The notes below the pieces were generated by a model. It was not told the origin of the DNA and made no database searches. It saw only the letters and a program-made list of their open reading frames with translations. Positions 33,598-42,292 of a stretch of DNA of 64,000 nucleotides are shown in pieces. Positions within the stretch are counted from its first letter, which is position 1, and every line of letters begins with the position of its first letter. Made by a program: the position numbers and the translations under genes. The DNA comes from Pseudofrankia saprophytica (GTDB lineage: Bacteria > Actinomycetota > Actinomycetes > Frankiales > Frankiaceae): assembly GCF_000235425.2 (NCBI RefSeq), contig NZ_KI912266.1:6926035-6990034 (forward strand), read 5' to 3'.

Positions 33598-34560
33598 GTG
33601 ACCTCGACCGCGCCGCAGCCGGCGCCCGCCGCCACCCCAGCTCCCGGCTCGCTCGCCTACGGCATGCAGCTGCCCGTCCAGGCGCAGAGCGCGCTGTTCG
33701 CCGAGCCGTGGGAGCGCGCGGCGGGTCCGGCCGAGCTGGCCGCCGTCGCCGCCGCAGCCGACGCGGCCGGCTTCGACTACGTTGGCGTGTGCGACCACGT
33801 CGCGATCCCCCGCCGGCTCGCCGCCGCGATGGGAACCGTCTGGTACGACACCGTCGCCACGCTCGGCTGGCTCGCGGCCCAGACGACGCGTACCCGCCTG
33901 CTGTCCCACGTCTTCAACGTCACCTACCGCCATCCGCTGGTGACGGCGAAGTCGTTCGCCACCCTGGACGCGCTCTCGGGCGGCCGGTTGATCGTCGGGG
34001 TCGGTGCCGGCCATGTCCCCGAGGAGTTCGCCGCGCTGGGCGTGGACTTCCACCGCCGCGGCCAGCTCCTCGACGCCAGCCTCACGGACGTCGACGCCGC
34101 GCTGCGCGACGAGTTCGCGCTCACCGACCCGGCCGGCGGCGGCCTGGGACAGGCTCCCAGGCCCGTCCAGTCCCCGCGGCCACCGATCTGGGTCGGTGGG
34201 TCGGCTCCCGCCGCCGTCCGCCGCGCCGCTCGCTACGACGGCTGGCTCCCCCAGGGCACCTCCCGCGCCGAGATGCGCCCGCTGGTGGAGCTGTTCGCCA
34301 AGGAGCGGGCCGGCGCCGGGATCGAGGCGCCGGCGGCCGTCGGCGCCGTCACGGAGTGGCTGTACGTCGGCACGCCCGGCTGGGAGGTCGACCGTCCCTG
34401 CGTCAGCGGCACGCCGGCCGAGCTCGCCGAGAACCTGCGCGAGTACGCGGCGATCGGCGTCACCCACCTGCAGGTCCGCTTCCCCAGCCGCACCCTGGCG
34501 GAGCTCACCGACCAGATCGCCGCGTTCGGCGCCGAGGTCGGGCCGCTCCTCACCAGCTGA
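33598..34560 (+). CDS. LLM-class F420-dependent oxidoreductase
   Basis: A 320-residue luciferase-like monooxygenase-fold protein. It shows the family landmarks FDYVGVCDHVAIPR, TRTRLLSHVFNVTYRHPLVTAK (in part), LDALSGGRLIVGVGAGH and PPIWVGGSAPAAVRRAARYDGWLP. In actinobacteria most such proteins use F420 rather than FMN. They reduce or oxidise ketone, alcohol or enoyl intermediates. Start chosen at the GTG at 33598 because of the -10 position (33592 is possible). An operator-like sequence in front links it to the P450 and dehydrogenase genes. Confidence 0.9.
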   Translation: MTSTAPQPAPAATPAPGSLAYGMQLPVQAQSALFAEPWERAAGPAELAAVAAAADAAGFDYVGVCDHVAIPRRLAAAMGTVWYDTVATLGWLAAQTTRTRLLSHVFNVTYRHPLVTAKSFATLDALSGGRLIVGVGAGHVPEEFAALGVDFHRRGQLLDASLTDVDAALRDEFALTDPAGGGLGQAPRPVQSPRPPIWVGGSAPAAVRRAARYDGWLPQGTSRAEMRPLVELFAKERAGAGIEAPAAVGAVTEWLYVGTPGWEVDRPCVSGTPAELAENLREYAAIGVTHLQVRFPSRTLAELTDQIAAFGAEVGPLLTS

Positions 34561-34676
34561 GGGCCGCCCAGCCCTCGGCCCCGCGCCGGTTCGCCGAAGC
34601 CGGCCACCGTGACGCCGTTGGGGACGCGTTACTGTCCCATGCTCCCCGGTTCCCGGCCTCGGTCAGGGGCGCGGCT

Positions 34677-35687
34677 TCAGTCTGAACGGCGCTTCCGGCG
34701 CAGCAGGGTGAATGTCAGACCAACAAGCACGACCAGGACGACCGCCAGGGAGGCAAGGAGGACGGGCCCAGGCCGGGAGGTCCTGGTGGCCGGGTCGGTG
34801 CCGGTCCTGCCGGGCAGCGTGACGGTGGCCTGAGTGGTCCGTTCGAGAAGGCCACTCCTGAGTCGGATCTTGACCGTCCACCTGCCCTCGGGTAGCCGGC
34901 TGTCGAGGACCACCTCGACCGGTCCGGCCTGACCGGTGCCCACGGTGGTGCCGAGCCGGGCAGGGAACGGTCCGGCGCTGAGTCCGCCGGGGCCGTCGGT
35001 CAGGGTCAGATCGCCGCTGAGATCCAGTGCGCGGCCGCCGGTGTTGTGGACCCGCGTGGTGACGGCCGGTCGGCCGTTCGCCAGGCGCTTCGCGGTGATC
35101 CTGTCGATGACGAAGTCGGATGGAGGGGGTCCGCCGGGGCCGACGGCCAGGTAGACACGCACACCTACGCGGCTGACTTCGAGGATGCCTTTGCTCTGCT
35201 CCGGTGTGGAGGAGGCGGCGACCTCGGCCCAGATGCCGGCGTAGCGCTCGCCTGGGGAGGCGTCCCGAGGTACCGCGATGGTCACGGTGACAGGTGCCGA
35301 CGCACCGGGCGGCAGGGTCAGGACGTGCCGGTCGAGGCTCATCCAGCTCGTCAGCTCGTTGGGGGTATGTCCTGGAGCGACGTCGAACGATCCGTTCTTG
35401 ACGGACGCCGCTCCGGGGTAGATCGACACGTGCGCCTCGGCGTCGGACTTGTTGGTGACCTCGACTCGCCTGTGGATCACGGCACCGAGTTTGAGGTAGT
35501 CGACGATGTAGAGCCGCGCGCGGGGGTCGTCGACATCGTCAGCCGGCACGTCGACCAGGCGGATCCCGACGCTTCCCGACGTGGAACCACTGGCCCGCGC
35601 GGGCTGGGTGAGCGCGGTCGTGGCCGGGATCAGAGTCCCGGCCACGACCACTGCGAGTGCGGTGAGAACACGTCGCACGCTGTACAC
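34677..35687 (-). CDS. DUF916-like (WxL-interacting) secreted, membrane-anchored protein
   Basis: A 336-residue protein. It has a signal peptide (VRRVLTALAVVVAGTLIP, cleaved near QPARA), an Ig-like N-terminal domain typical of DUF916/WxL-interacting proteins (IRLVDVPADDVDDPRARLYIVDYLKLG with VEVTNKSDAEAHVSIYPG, in parts) and a second beta domain. A C-terminal membrane helix (VLLASLAVVLVVLVGLTFTLL, about 305-327) and the positive tail RRKRRSD anchor it. It starts at a GTG 17 bp after the WxL-like gene, so the two are co-translated. In Firmicutes such pairs bind peptidoglycan at the cell surface. Confidence 0.8.
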   Translation of the reverse strand: MYSVRRVLTALAVVVAGTLIPATTALTQPARASGSTSGSVGIRLVDVPADDVDDPRARLYIVDYLKLGAVIHRRVEVTNKSDAEAHVSIYPGAASVKNGSFDVAPGHTPNELTSWMSLDRHVLTLPPGASAPVTVTIAVPRDASPGERYAGIWAEVAASSTPEQSKGILEVSRVGVRVYLAVGPGGPPPSDFVIDRITAKRLANGRPAVTTRVHNTGGRALDLSGDLTLTDGPGGLSAGPFPARLGTTVGTGQAGPVEVVLDSRLPEGRWTVKIRLRSGLLERTTQATVTLPGRTGTDPATRTSRPGPVLLASLAVVLVVLVGLTFTLLRRKRRSD

Positions 35688-35704
35688 AGCCGGATGTCGT
35701 CTCG

Positions 35705-36232
35705 TCAGATGACCGAGTGGGTGACGACCGAGCTATACGTCCCCGCGGTGGCGTTGGGCGGAATCGTCGCGGTAATCGTGGGATCCCACGTCGCGGTGTT
35801 GTTACCGCCACCAGGCCAGGTCGGATTGAGCGTCACGATCTGCTGCGGGTTGGGTGTGAGCGTCACCGGCGTGTTGATGGTCCACTGGCTGATCGGGATT
35901 CCCGTGGAACTGACCACTCCGGTGTCGTACGACGCGCTGAGGACATGCGTCCCGTTTTGCAACGGTGTCGCCGAGACCGACGCCGCCCAGGCGGCGGGGT
36001 CCGCGCTGCGGTTGTCGGTCACGGTCACCGGGCCTAGCGGGCCGCTGGCGGACGAATCCGTCACGGGCTTGATGCCAAGGCTCACCGGCAAGGTTGGCAC
36101 GGTGATGTCCAGCGTTCCACCCGTGAGTTCAAGGGTGACCGCGGTGTCTCCAGAACCAGCCGCACTGGCCGGCAGCGCCATTGCGGCGGCGAGAATCACG
36201 GAACCTGCAAAGATGGGGACAGTTCTACGCAA
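35705..36232 (-). CDS. WxL-like secreted surface protein
   Basis: A 175-residue protein from a TTG at 36232, chosen because AAAGAGG lies 6 nt upstream and the product then starts with a textbook signal peptide (LRRTVPIFAGSVILAAAM, then ALPASA). A GTG at 36286 would add 18 residues. The mature part is all-beta: GGTLDITVPTLPVSLG, VTVTDNRSADPAAWAASVSA, and the end TAGTYSSVVTHSVI. The DNR...W segment and the final strand match WxL-type surface domains, although the Trp motif reads WAA. With the DUF916 partner downstream it probably forms a cell-wall-bound complex. Confidence 0.7.
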   Translation of the reverse strand: MRRTVPIFAGSVILAAAMALPASAAGSGDTAVTLELTGGTLDITVPTLPVSLGIKPVTDSSASGPLGPVTVTDNRSADPAAWAASVSATPLQNGTHVLSASYDTGVVSSTGIPISQWTINTPVTLTPNPQQIVTLNPTWPGGGNNTATWDPTITATIPPNATAGTYSSVVTHSVI

Positions 36233-36386
36233 AGCACACCTCTTTGGACATCGCAAAGTCGGCGAAACGAGCCGGATTTGGATCACGCTCCTCGAGGATT
36301 ATCACTCTGAGTAACTATTCAAGGGCAGCAAGTGACCGTGTGTTCCGGCCCTGTGGCCCGGAGCATCCGGGACCTTGGAACGGCCG

Positions 36387-37403
36387 TCAGAGCAGGTCGG
36401 CGAGGGCGCGCAGGTGGGACGGGTCCTTGACGCCGCCGACGAGCAGGGTGGTCACCGGGGAGTCACGCCAGAGCTGGAGGCGCTCGCGGATGCGAGCGGG
36501 CGGGCCGACGAGGGCGATGCCGTCGGCGAGGTCGTCGGGCACGGCGGCCGCGGCGGCGGCCCGGTCGCCGGCGAGGAAGAGGCGCTGGACCTCGGCCGCC
36601 TCGTCGGCGTAGCCGAGCCGGCCGATCAGGTTGAGGTGGAAGTTCACCGTCCTCGCACCCATCCCGCCGATGTAGAACGCGAGCGTCCACCTGACCACCT
36701 CGAGCCCCGCCGCGACGTCGTCGGTGACGGTCACCGTCACCGGGCAGGCGATCTCGAACCCGGGCGGAGCACCCTCGAGCACGTCGGCGTAGGCCTTCGG
36801 GCCGCGCTCGGCGTGGTAGAAGATCGGGACCCAGCCGTCGGCGATCTCGGCGGCGAGCGCGACGTTGCGCGGGCCCTCGGCACCGAGGTAGATCGGGACA
36901 CGGCCGCGCAACGGATGGACGATCATCCTCAGCGGTTTGCCGAGGCCCGTGCCGCCCGGGTAGGGCAGCGGGTAGTGCGGGCCGTCGTTCGTCACCGGCT
37001 CCTCGCGGGCCAACGCCTTGCGGATGACCCCGACATACTCGCGGGTGCGGGCGAGCGGTTGGGGGAACGGCTGGCCGTACCAGCCCTCCACCACCTGCGG
37101 CCCGGAGACACCGAGGCCCAGGATCACCCGCCCGCCGGAGAGGTGGTCGAGCGTGGCCACGGTCATCGCCGTACAGGCCGGGGTGCGCGCCGAGAGCTGG
37201 ATCAGGCCGGTGGCCAGCTTGATCCGGCTGGTGTGCGCGCCGTACCAGGCCAGCGGGGTGACGGCATCGGAGCCCCAGGCCTCGGCGGTCCACAGGGAGT
37301 CGTAGCCGCAGGCGTCCGCCTCCTTGACCAGCTCCAGCTGGCCGGGCGGCGGGCTCGCTGGCCAGTAGCCGAGGTTGAGGCCCAGCTTCAGGTCCGCGGT
37401 CAT
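36387..37403 (-). CDS. LLM-class F420-dependent oxidoreductase
   Basis: A 338-residue luciferase-like protein: LGLNLGYWPASPPPGQ at the N-terminus, YDSLWTAEAWGSDA, IKLATGLIQLSARTPACTAM, LDHLSGGRVILGLGVSGPQVVEGW and GRVPIYLGAEGPRNVALAAE are the family landmarks, and the last supports F420 use. The ATG has a strong AGGAGG site. It is divergent from the aldehyde dehydrogenase. The 287-bp gap contains an operator copy (37448-37466) close to this gene and a KstR-like site (37549-37562). Confidence 0.92.
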   Translation of the reverse strand: MTADLKLGLNLGYWPASPPPGQLELVKEADACGYDSLWTAEAWGSDAVTPLAWYGAHTSRIKLATGLIQLSARTPACTAMTVATLDHLSGGRVILGLGVSGPQVVEGWYGQPFPQPLARTREYVGVIRKALAREEPVTNDGPHYPLPYPGGTGLGKPLRMIVHPLRGRVPIYLGAEGPRNVALAAEIADGWVPIFYHAERGPKAYADVLEGAPPGFEIACPVTVTVTDDVAAGLEVVRWTLAFYIGGMGARTVNFHLNLIGRLGYADEAAEVQRLFLAGDRAAAAAAVPDDLADGIALVGPPARIRERLQLWRDSPVTTLLVGGVKDPSHLRALADLL

Positions 37404-37447
37404 CGCGTCCTCCTGTCGTCGCGTCCAGCCGGCCGGCCGTGTCCCCT

Positions 37448-37466
37448 GGCTGACGGGCCATCAGTG
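37448..37466. promoter_or_regulatory. Operator motif copy upstream of the second LLM gene
   Basis: GGCTGACGGGCCATCAGTG has CTGA-N7-TCAG with the same centre as the palindrome at 21597-21615 (13 of 19 bases agree), 45 bp before the LLM start. Confidence 0.55.
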
Positions 37467-37548
37467 CCTCTGGTAACCGGGCCGCCGGAGGCGCGAAGGA
37501 AGAGCATTTTCGCGCCTCCTTTGGCCGACTGGAAGCATTGCGGATTTC

Positions 37549-37562
37549 TAGAACTCGTACTA
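37549..37562. promoter_or_regulatory. KstR-like operator, one mismatch
   Basis: TAGAACTCGTACTA fits TnnAACnnGTTnnA except for GTA in place of GTT. It lies in the AT-rich part of the gap between the LLM gene and the aldehyde dehydrogenase. Confidence 0.4.
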
Positions 37563-37690
37563 GTTTTCGGGCGTCCGATCCAGTGAGCCAGGCCACTCGT
37601 CCAGCCGGGGCACGCGCGTGACCGCGACGACGCCAGATCCCGGACGACACCGACCCAGCGGCGCCGGGCGACCGGCGGACGGAGGCGACG

Positions 37691-39217
37691 ATGCAGGTCC
37701 ACGACCGGCTGTTCATCGGGGGCGCGTGGGTGGCGCCCGCCGGGACCGGCACCATCGACGTGGTCTCGCCACACACCGAACAGACCATCGGGCGGGTGCC
37801 GGAGGGCACCACCGCCGACCTGGACGCCGCGGTCGCCGCGGCCAGGGACGCCTTCGACAACGGCCCCTGGCCGCGGATGTCGCCCGCCGAGCGGGCGGAC
37901 GCCATCGGGCGGATCGCGGCGGCGCTGACCGCGAAGGCCGACGAGGTCGCCCGCACGATCAGCACCGAGATGGGCAGCCCGGTGAGCTGGGCGCTGTTCG
38001 GGCAGGTGTACTCGACGACGTTCGCGCTGGACTACTTCGCGAACCTGGCGCGGACGTTCGCGTTCACCGACGTGCGCGCGGGGATGCTCGGCCCCGCCCT
38101 GGTCCGCCGGCTGCCGATCGGCGTCGTCGGGGCGATCGTGCCGTGGAACGTGCCGCTCTACGTCACCGCGCTCAAGCTGGGCCCGGCGCTCGCGTCCGGC
38201 TCGACGATCGTGATCAAGCCGGCGCCGGAGACGCCGCTGTCGGCCTGGCTGCTCGCCGAGGCCGTCGAGGAGGCCGGCCTGCCGCCGGGCGTCGTCAGCA
38301 TCGTGCCGGCGCACCGCGAGGTCGCCGAGCACCTCGTCCGCCATCCGGGCGTCGACAAGGTCAGCTTCACCGGCTCGACGGCCGCCGGGCGGCGGATCGC
38401 GTCGATCTGCGGGGAGCGGCTGGCCCGCTGCACGCTCGAGCTCGGCGGCAAGTCCGCCGCGCTGCTGCTGCCGGACGTCGACATCGAGGCGGCCCTGCCG
38501 GCGCTGCTGCCGGCGGCGCTGATGAACAACGGGCAGGCCTGCGTCGCGCAGACCCGGCTGCTCGCGCCCCGGGAGCGGTACGACGAGATCGTCGAGGCGC
38601 TCGTGGCCAAGGTCGGGGCGATGAAGGTCGGCGACCCGCTCGACCCCGCGACCGAGGTGGGCCCGCTGATCGCCGCCCGCCAGCGTGAGCGGGTCGAGGG
38701 CTACATCGCGGCCGGCCGGGAGGCCGGCGCCAAGGTCGCGCTCGGTGGCGGTCGGCCGGCCGAGCTGGATCGGGGCTTCTACGTCGAGCCGACCGTGTTC
38801 ACCGAGGTCGACAACGGCATGAGGATCGCCCAGGAGGAGATCTTCGGCCCGGTGCTGTCGGTCATCCCGTACTCGGGGGTCGAGGAGGCGGTGGCGATCG
38901 CCAACGACTCCCGCTACGGCCTGTCCGGCTCGGTCTGGACGGCGGACACCGACCGGGGCCTGGAGATCTCGGCCCGGATCCGCACCGGAACGTTCAACGT
39001 CAACACGTTCATGCTGGAGAACTCAGCGCCGTTCGGCGGCTTCAAGGAGTCCGGGCTCGGCCGCGAGCTGGGGCCCGAGGGCCTGTCGGCCTACCTGGAG
39101 TACCAGTCGGTGAACCTCCCGGCCGGCTGGACCCCGCCGGCACCAGCCGCCGAGGCGGGCGCGGCCGCGGACGCAGCGGGTACGGACGCAGCGAGCAGGG
39201 ACGGGGCGGGCGCGTGA
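37691..39217 (+). CDS. NAD(P)-dependent aldehyde dehydrogenase
   Basis: A 508-residue ALDH-superfamily enzyme with all key motifs: PWNVPLY, FTGSTAAGRRI, general base Glu250 in LELGGKSA, nucleophile Cys284 in NGQACVAQ, and EEIFGPVLSV near the end. It is active by sequence. The last 30 residues are an Ala-rich tail. The ATG at 37691 has a GGAGGCG site. It leads a compact operon with the EthD-like gene (4-bp GTGA overlap) and probably the NDMA-type alcohol dehydrogenase and epimerase-like gene, which suggests consecutive alcohol-aldehyde-acid oxidation. Confidence 0.94.
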   Translation: MQVHDRLFIGGAWVAPAGTGTIDVVSPHTEQTIGRVPEGTTADLDAAVAAARDAFDNGPWPRMSPAERADAIGRIAAALTAKADEVARTISTEMGSPVSWALFGQVYSTTFALDYFANLARTFAFTDVRAGMLGPALVRRLPIGVVGAIVPWNVPLYVTALKLGPALASGSTIVIKPAPETPLSAWLLAEAVEEAGLPPGVVSIVPAHREVAEHLVRHPGVDKVSFTGSTAAGRRIASICGERLARCTLELGGKSAALLLPDVDIEAALPALLPAALMNNGQACVAQTRLLAPRERYDEIVEALVAKVGAMKVGDPLDPATEVGPLIAARQRERVEGYIAAGREAGAKVALGGGRPAELDRGFYVEPTVFTEVDNGMRIAQEEIFGPVLSVIPYSGVEEAVAIANDSRYGLSGSVWTADTDRGLEISARIRTGTFNVNTFMLENSAPFGGFKESGLGRELGPEGLSAYLEYQSVNLPAGWTPPAPAAEAGAAADAAGTDAASRDGAGA

Positions 39218-39936
39218 GCGGCGAGGGGGCCGGCGCGTTAGCCGGCGCCGGCGGGGCCGGCTCCAAGGAGCCGTCCGCCGGCGAGGTTCTGCTGTTCCTG
39301 TTCACCCGCAAGGCTGGCGTGTCCGAGGACCAGTTCCGCGACCACTACCTCGGCGTGCACGCCCCGATGAGCGTGGCGCACTCGACGGCCACCGGCCGCT
39401 ACGTCGTGCGCCTCGTCGAGGGTGGCCACGGGCCGCTGCCGCTGGACGCGGTCACCGAGATCCACACCGAGTCGGTCGACGCGTTCGTCGACCCGGCGAA
39501 GGGCTGGGACTCGGCGGAGAACTGGAAGGCCGTGATCGACGACGCGGCGAGCTTCCTCGACGGCTTCCACATGTACCGCGTCAGCCGCGAGATCCTCGTC
39601 CCCGCGGAGACGGCCACGCAGCCCCCGGGCGCGGTGGCCGGGGCGGCCGAGGCCGCCGCCGGCGCGGTGGGGGCGCGCGGACGCTCGCCCGGCGTCGTGC
39701 TCGCCCGGCTCTTCCTCACCGACGACACGGGCGAGGAGGCGGCCGACGAGCCGGACGGCCCGGACGCCATCCCCGGCGCCGTCCGCTACCGGGTGCTCGA
39801 CACGCTGAGCCCGGGCGCCCCGCCGCTGCACGCCGTCGATCTCGTGACGCTGCCGGACGCCACAGCGGCCCGTTACCGTCCGAACACTTATCTACTCGGC
39901 GAGTACGTGCAGAAATGGCCAAAGGAGGTGCGATGA
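39214..39936 (+). CDS. EthD-domain protein
   Basis: A 240-residue protein starting at a GTG that overlaps the ALDH stop. An EthD/Dabb ferredoxin-like domain occupies about residues 22-130: VLLFLFTRKAGVSEDQFRDHY, then LGVHAPMSVAH, with ENWKAVIDDAASFLDG and FHMYRVSREIL. A second, weaker unit follows an Ala-rich linker (RSPGVVLARLFLTDD onward). EthD proteins are needed for some P450-linked degradation pathways but their reaction is unknown. Its place between two dehydrogenases suggests an accessory or isomerase-like role in the same pathway. Confidence 0.82.
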   Translation: MSGEGAGALAGAGGAGSKEPSAGEVLLFLFTRKAGVSEDQFRDHYLGVHAPMSVAHSTATGRYVVRLVEGGHGPLPLDAVTEIHTESVDAFVDPAKGWDSAENWKAVIDDAASFLDGFHMYRVSREILVPAETATQPPGAVAGAAEAAAGAVGARGRSPGVVLARLFLTDDTGEEAADEPDGPDAIPGAVRYRVLDTLSPGAPPLHAVDLVTLPDATAARYRPNTYLLGEYVQKWPKEVR

Positions 39937-39992
39937 TGATCTTCCATCGCACCTCCGGAGGCCTCCCAGGCGATGAGGAGGTCTGACGGACC

Positions 39993-41111
39993 ATGCGCAC
40001 CAAGGCAGCGGTGATGTGGGAGCTGAACCAGCCCTGGACCGTCGAGGAGATCGAGCTCGACCCGCCGAAGGCCGGCGAGGTGCTGGTCCGCTGGCACGTC
40101 TCCGGCATGTGCCACTCCGACGACCACCTGCGCACCGGCGACATGGGCGCCGGCACGCCGATCGTCGGCGGTCACGAGGGCGCCGGCGTCGTCGAGTCCG
40201 TCGGGCCCGGGGTCACGAGCATCGCCCCGGGCGACCACGTGATCTGCACGTTCATGCCGTCGTGCGGCCAGTGCCGCTGGTGCGCGAGCGGCCGCTCGAA
40301 CCTGTGCGACCTCGGCGCGAACCTGATGATGGGCTACGGCGTGGACGGCACCGCCCGGTTCCACGCCCGCGACCAGGACTGCGCGGCGATCTGCTTCCTC
40401 GGGACCTTCAGCGAGTACGCCGTGCTGCACGAGCGCAGCGTCGTCAAGATCGACGATGACATCCCGATGGACGTCGCCGCGCTCGTCTCCTGCGGCGTGC
40501 CGACCGGCTACGGCTCCGCGGTCCACACCGCGCGGGTCGTCCCCGGCGAGACGGTCGTCGTGGTGGGCGCCGGCGGGGTCGGGATGAACGCGGTCCAGGG
40601 CGCGCGGATCGCCGGCGCCGAGCGGATCATCGCCGTCGACCCGGTCGAGTCCAAGCGGGATGCCGCCAAGATATTCGGCGCCACCCACGCGGCGGCCGAC
40701 CTGGAGGCGGCGACCGCGCTCGTGCGCGACCTGACTCACGGGGTGATGGCCGACGCCGCGATCATCACCGTCGGCGTCGTCAAGGGCGACCAGCACATCG
40801 CGCCGACGATGGCGCTGGTCTCCAAGGGCGGCCGGGTCGTCGTCACCGGCGTGTCGCCGGTCCAGGACAGCGACGTCAAGCTGTCCCTGTTCGACCTGGC
40901 GATCTTCCAGAAGGAGCTGCGCGGCACCTTGTTCGGCGCGTGCAACGCCCGCTCGGACCTGCCGACGCTGTTCCGGCTCTACCGCTCCGGCCAGCTCAAG
41001 CTCGACGAGCTGATCACCAACCGCTACCCGCTGGAGGAGATCAACACCGGCTACGCGGACATGCTGTCGGGCCGCAACATCCGCGGCGTCATCGTCCACG
41101 ACGTGAGCTGA
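39993..41111 (+). CDS. NDMA-dependent-type zinc alcohol dehydrogenase
   Basis: A 372-residue class III-like MDR enzyme: SGMCHSDDHLRTGD, VGGHEGAGVVESVGPGV, the structural zinc cysteines in SCGQCRWCASGRSNLC, and the long LMMGYGVDGTARFHARD insert. This matches the NDMA-dependent alcohol dehydrogenase family, whose nicotinamide is held tightly and re-oxidised by an external acceptor; mycofactocin is the proposed natural acceptor in actinobacteria. No mycofactocin genes are in this window. The ATG follows a GAGGAGG site that partly overlaps a CTGACGGACC half-site of the operator motif. It probably oxidises the alcohol that the upstream ALDH then converts to an acid. Confidence 0.92.
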   Translation: MRTKAAVMWELNQPWTVEEIELDPPKAGEVLVRWHVSGMCHSDDHLRTGDMGAGTPIVGGHEGAGVVESVGPGVTSIAPGDHVICTFMPSCGQCRWCASGRSNLCDLGANLMMGYGVDGTARFHARDQDCAAICFLGTFSEYAVLHERSVVKIDDDIPMDVAALVSCGVPTGYGSAVHTARVVPGETVVVVGAGGVGMNAVQGARIAGAERIIAVDPVESKRDAAKIFGATHAAADLEAATALVRDLTHGVMADAAIITVGVVKGDQHIAPTMALVSKGGRVVVTGVSPVQDSDVKLSLFDLAIFQKELRGTLFGACNARSDLPTLFRLYRSGQLKLDELITNRYPLEEINTGYADMLSGRNIRGVIVHDVS

Positions 41112-41125
41112 CGGAGGCGCACGCG

Positions 41126-42292
41126 ATGTCCGACACCGCGCAGGCCCCCGCCGGGGGCACGGGCTACGACCAGCTCGCGGGCGCCACGGGCGTGGGCGCC
41201 GGCGACGCGGACGCGTATCCCGAGGCGACGAAGGGCGCGGCGGGCCCGTCTCGCCGGGTCGAACTGGTGGACCTGACCGACCGGACGATCATCGTCACCG
41301 GCGTGACCGGTCAGGTCGCCCGCCCGCTCGCGACCGCGCTCGCGCGGAACAACACCGTCTACGGCGCGGCCCGGTTCAAGGACGCGGCGCTGCGCGAGCA
41401 GCTGACCGCGGCCGGGGTGCGCTGCGTCCCCGCCGACCTCGTCACCGGTGACCTGTCCGGGCTGCCGGAGCGGGTCGAGTACGTGCTGCACTTCGGCGTC
41501 GTCAAGAGCAACCGCTGGAACGTCGACCTGGACGGCAACGTCGGCGGGACGCTGGCGCTGGCCGAACGCTACGCCGGGATCGCGCGGGCGTTCCTGCACT
41601 GCAGCTCCGGTGCCGTCTACGCACCCGACCACGAGGGGGTGCTGGCGGAGGACCACCCGTTCGGCGACAGCCACGCCGTGTGGCCGTTCCTGCACACCTA
41701 CAGCGTCTGCAAAATCGCCGCCGAGAGCGCGGCGAGGTACGCGGCCCGCCGTTTCAGCCTGCCAACGACGATCGCGCGGCTGAACGTCCCCTACGGCTCC
41801 GCGGCCGGTGGTTTGCCCGACTACCACCTGCAGATGATGATCGCCGGGATGGCGGTGCCCGTCTATGGCGAGAGCGAGGCGGCCGCGACCCCCACCCGGT
41901 ACCAGCTGCTGCACGACGACGACACCGCCGCCATGATTCCCGGGCTGCTGGCCGTGGCGGACGTGCCGGCGACGGTGCTCAACTGGGCCGGGCCCGAGAC
42001 GGTCGCCGTCCAGGAGTGGTGCGCCGAGCTCACGGCGCTCACCGGCGTCCCGGCGACGTTCGAGTACACGAAGGCCACTCTGGGCAGCGTGGTCATGGAC
42101 CTGGCGACGCTGCACGAGCGGGTCGGCCGGGCGAAGGTCCCATGGCGCGACGGCGTGCGCGCCATGGTCGCCGCCCGCCACCCGCACCTGCTCCGCGCCG
42201 ACGCCGACGCCACCGCCCAGGCCCAGGCCCAGCCGCGCCCGGCTTCGAGGGAGGAGGACCGCGGGAGACGGCGGCGAGGTCAGCTGACCTGA
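41126..42292 (+). CDS. NAD-dependent epimerase/dehydratase (extended SDR) protein
   Basis: A 388-residue extended SDR from the ATG at 41126 (site ACGGAGGCG). A 45-residue flexible N-terminus precedes the Rossmann start TIIVTGVTGQVARPLATAL. The active-site residues are Ser in LHCSSGAVY and the YSVCK pair (YxxxK). The C-terminal domain is present and an Arg/Gln/Ala-rich tail follows. It is 14 bp after the alcohol dehydrogenase and is likely the last gene of that operon. Sugar epimerase and carbonyl reductase functions are both possible; given the neighbours, oxidation or reduction of a pathway intermediate is favoured. Confidence 0.88.
   Translation: MSDTAQAPAGGTGYDQLAGATGVGAGDADAYPEATKGAAGPSRRVELVDLTDRTIIVTGVTGQVARPLATALARNNTVYGAARFKDAALREQLTAAGVRCVPADLVTGDLSGLPERVEYVLHFGVVKSNRWNVDLDGNVGGTLALAERYAGIARAFLHCSSGAVYAPDHEGVLAEDHPFGDSHAVWPFLHTYSVCKIAAESAARYAARRFSLPTTIARLNVPYGSAAGGLPDYHLQMMIAGMAVPVYGESEAAATPTRYQLLHDDDTAAMIPGLLAVADVPATVLNWAGPETVAVQEWCAELTALTGVPATFEYTKATLGSVVMDLATLHERVGRAKVPWRDGVRAMVAARHPHLLRADADATAQAQAQPRPASREEDRGRRRRGQLT

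Noticed and set aside
39974-39992. CTGACGGACC just before the NDMA-type alcohol dehydrogenase as another operator copy
   Set aside because: Only the left half matches; the right half is absent and the sequence overlaps the ribosome-binding region, so chance is likely.
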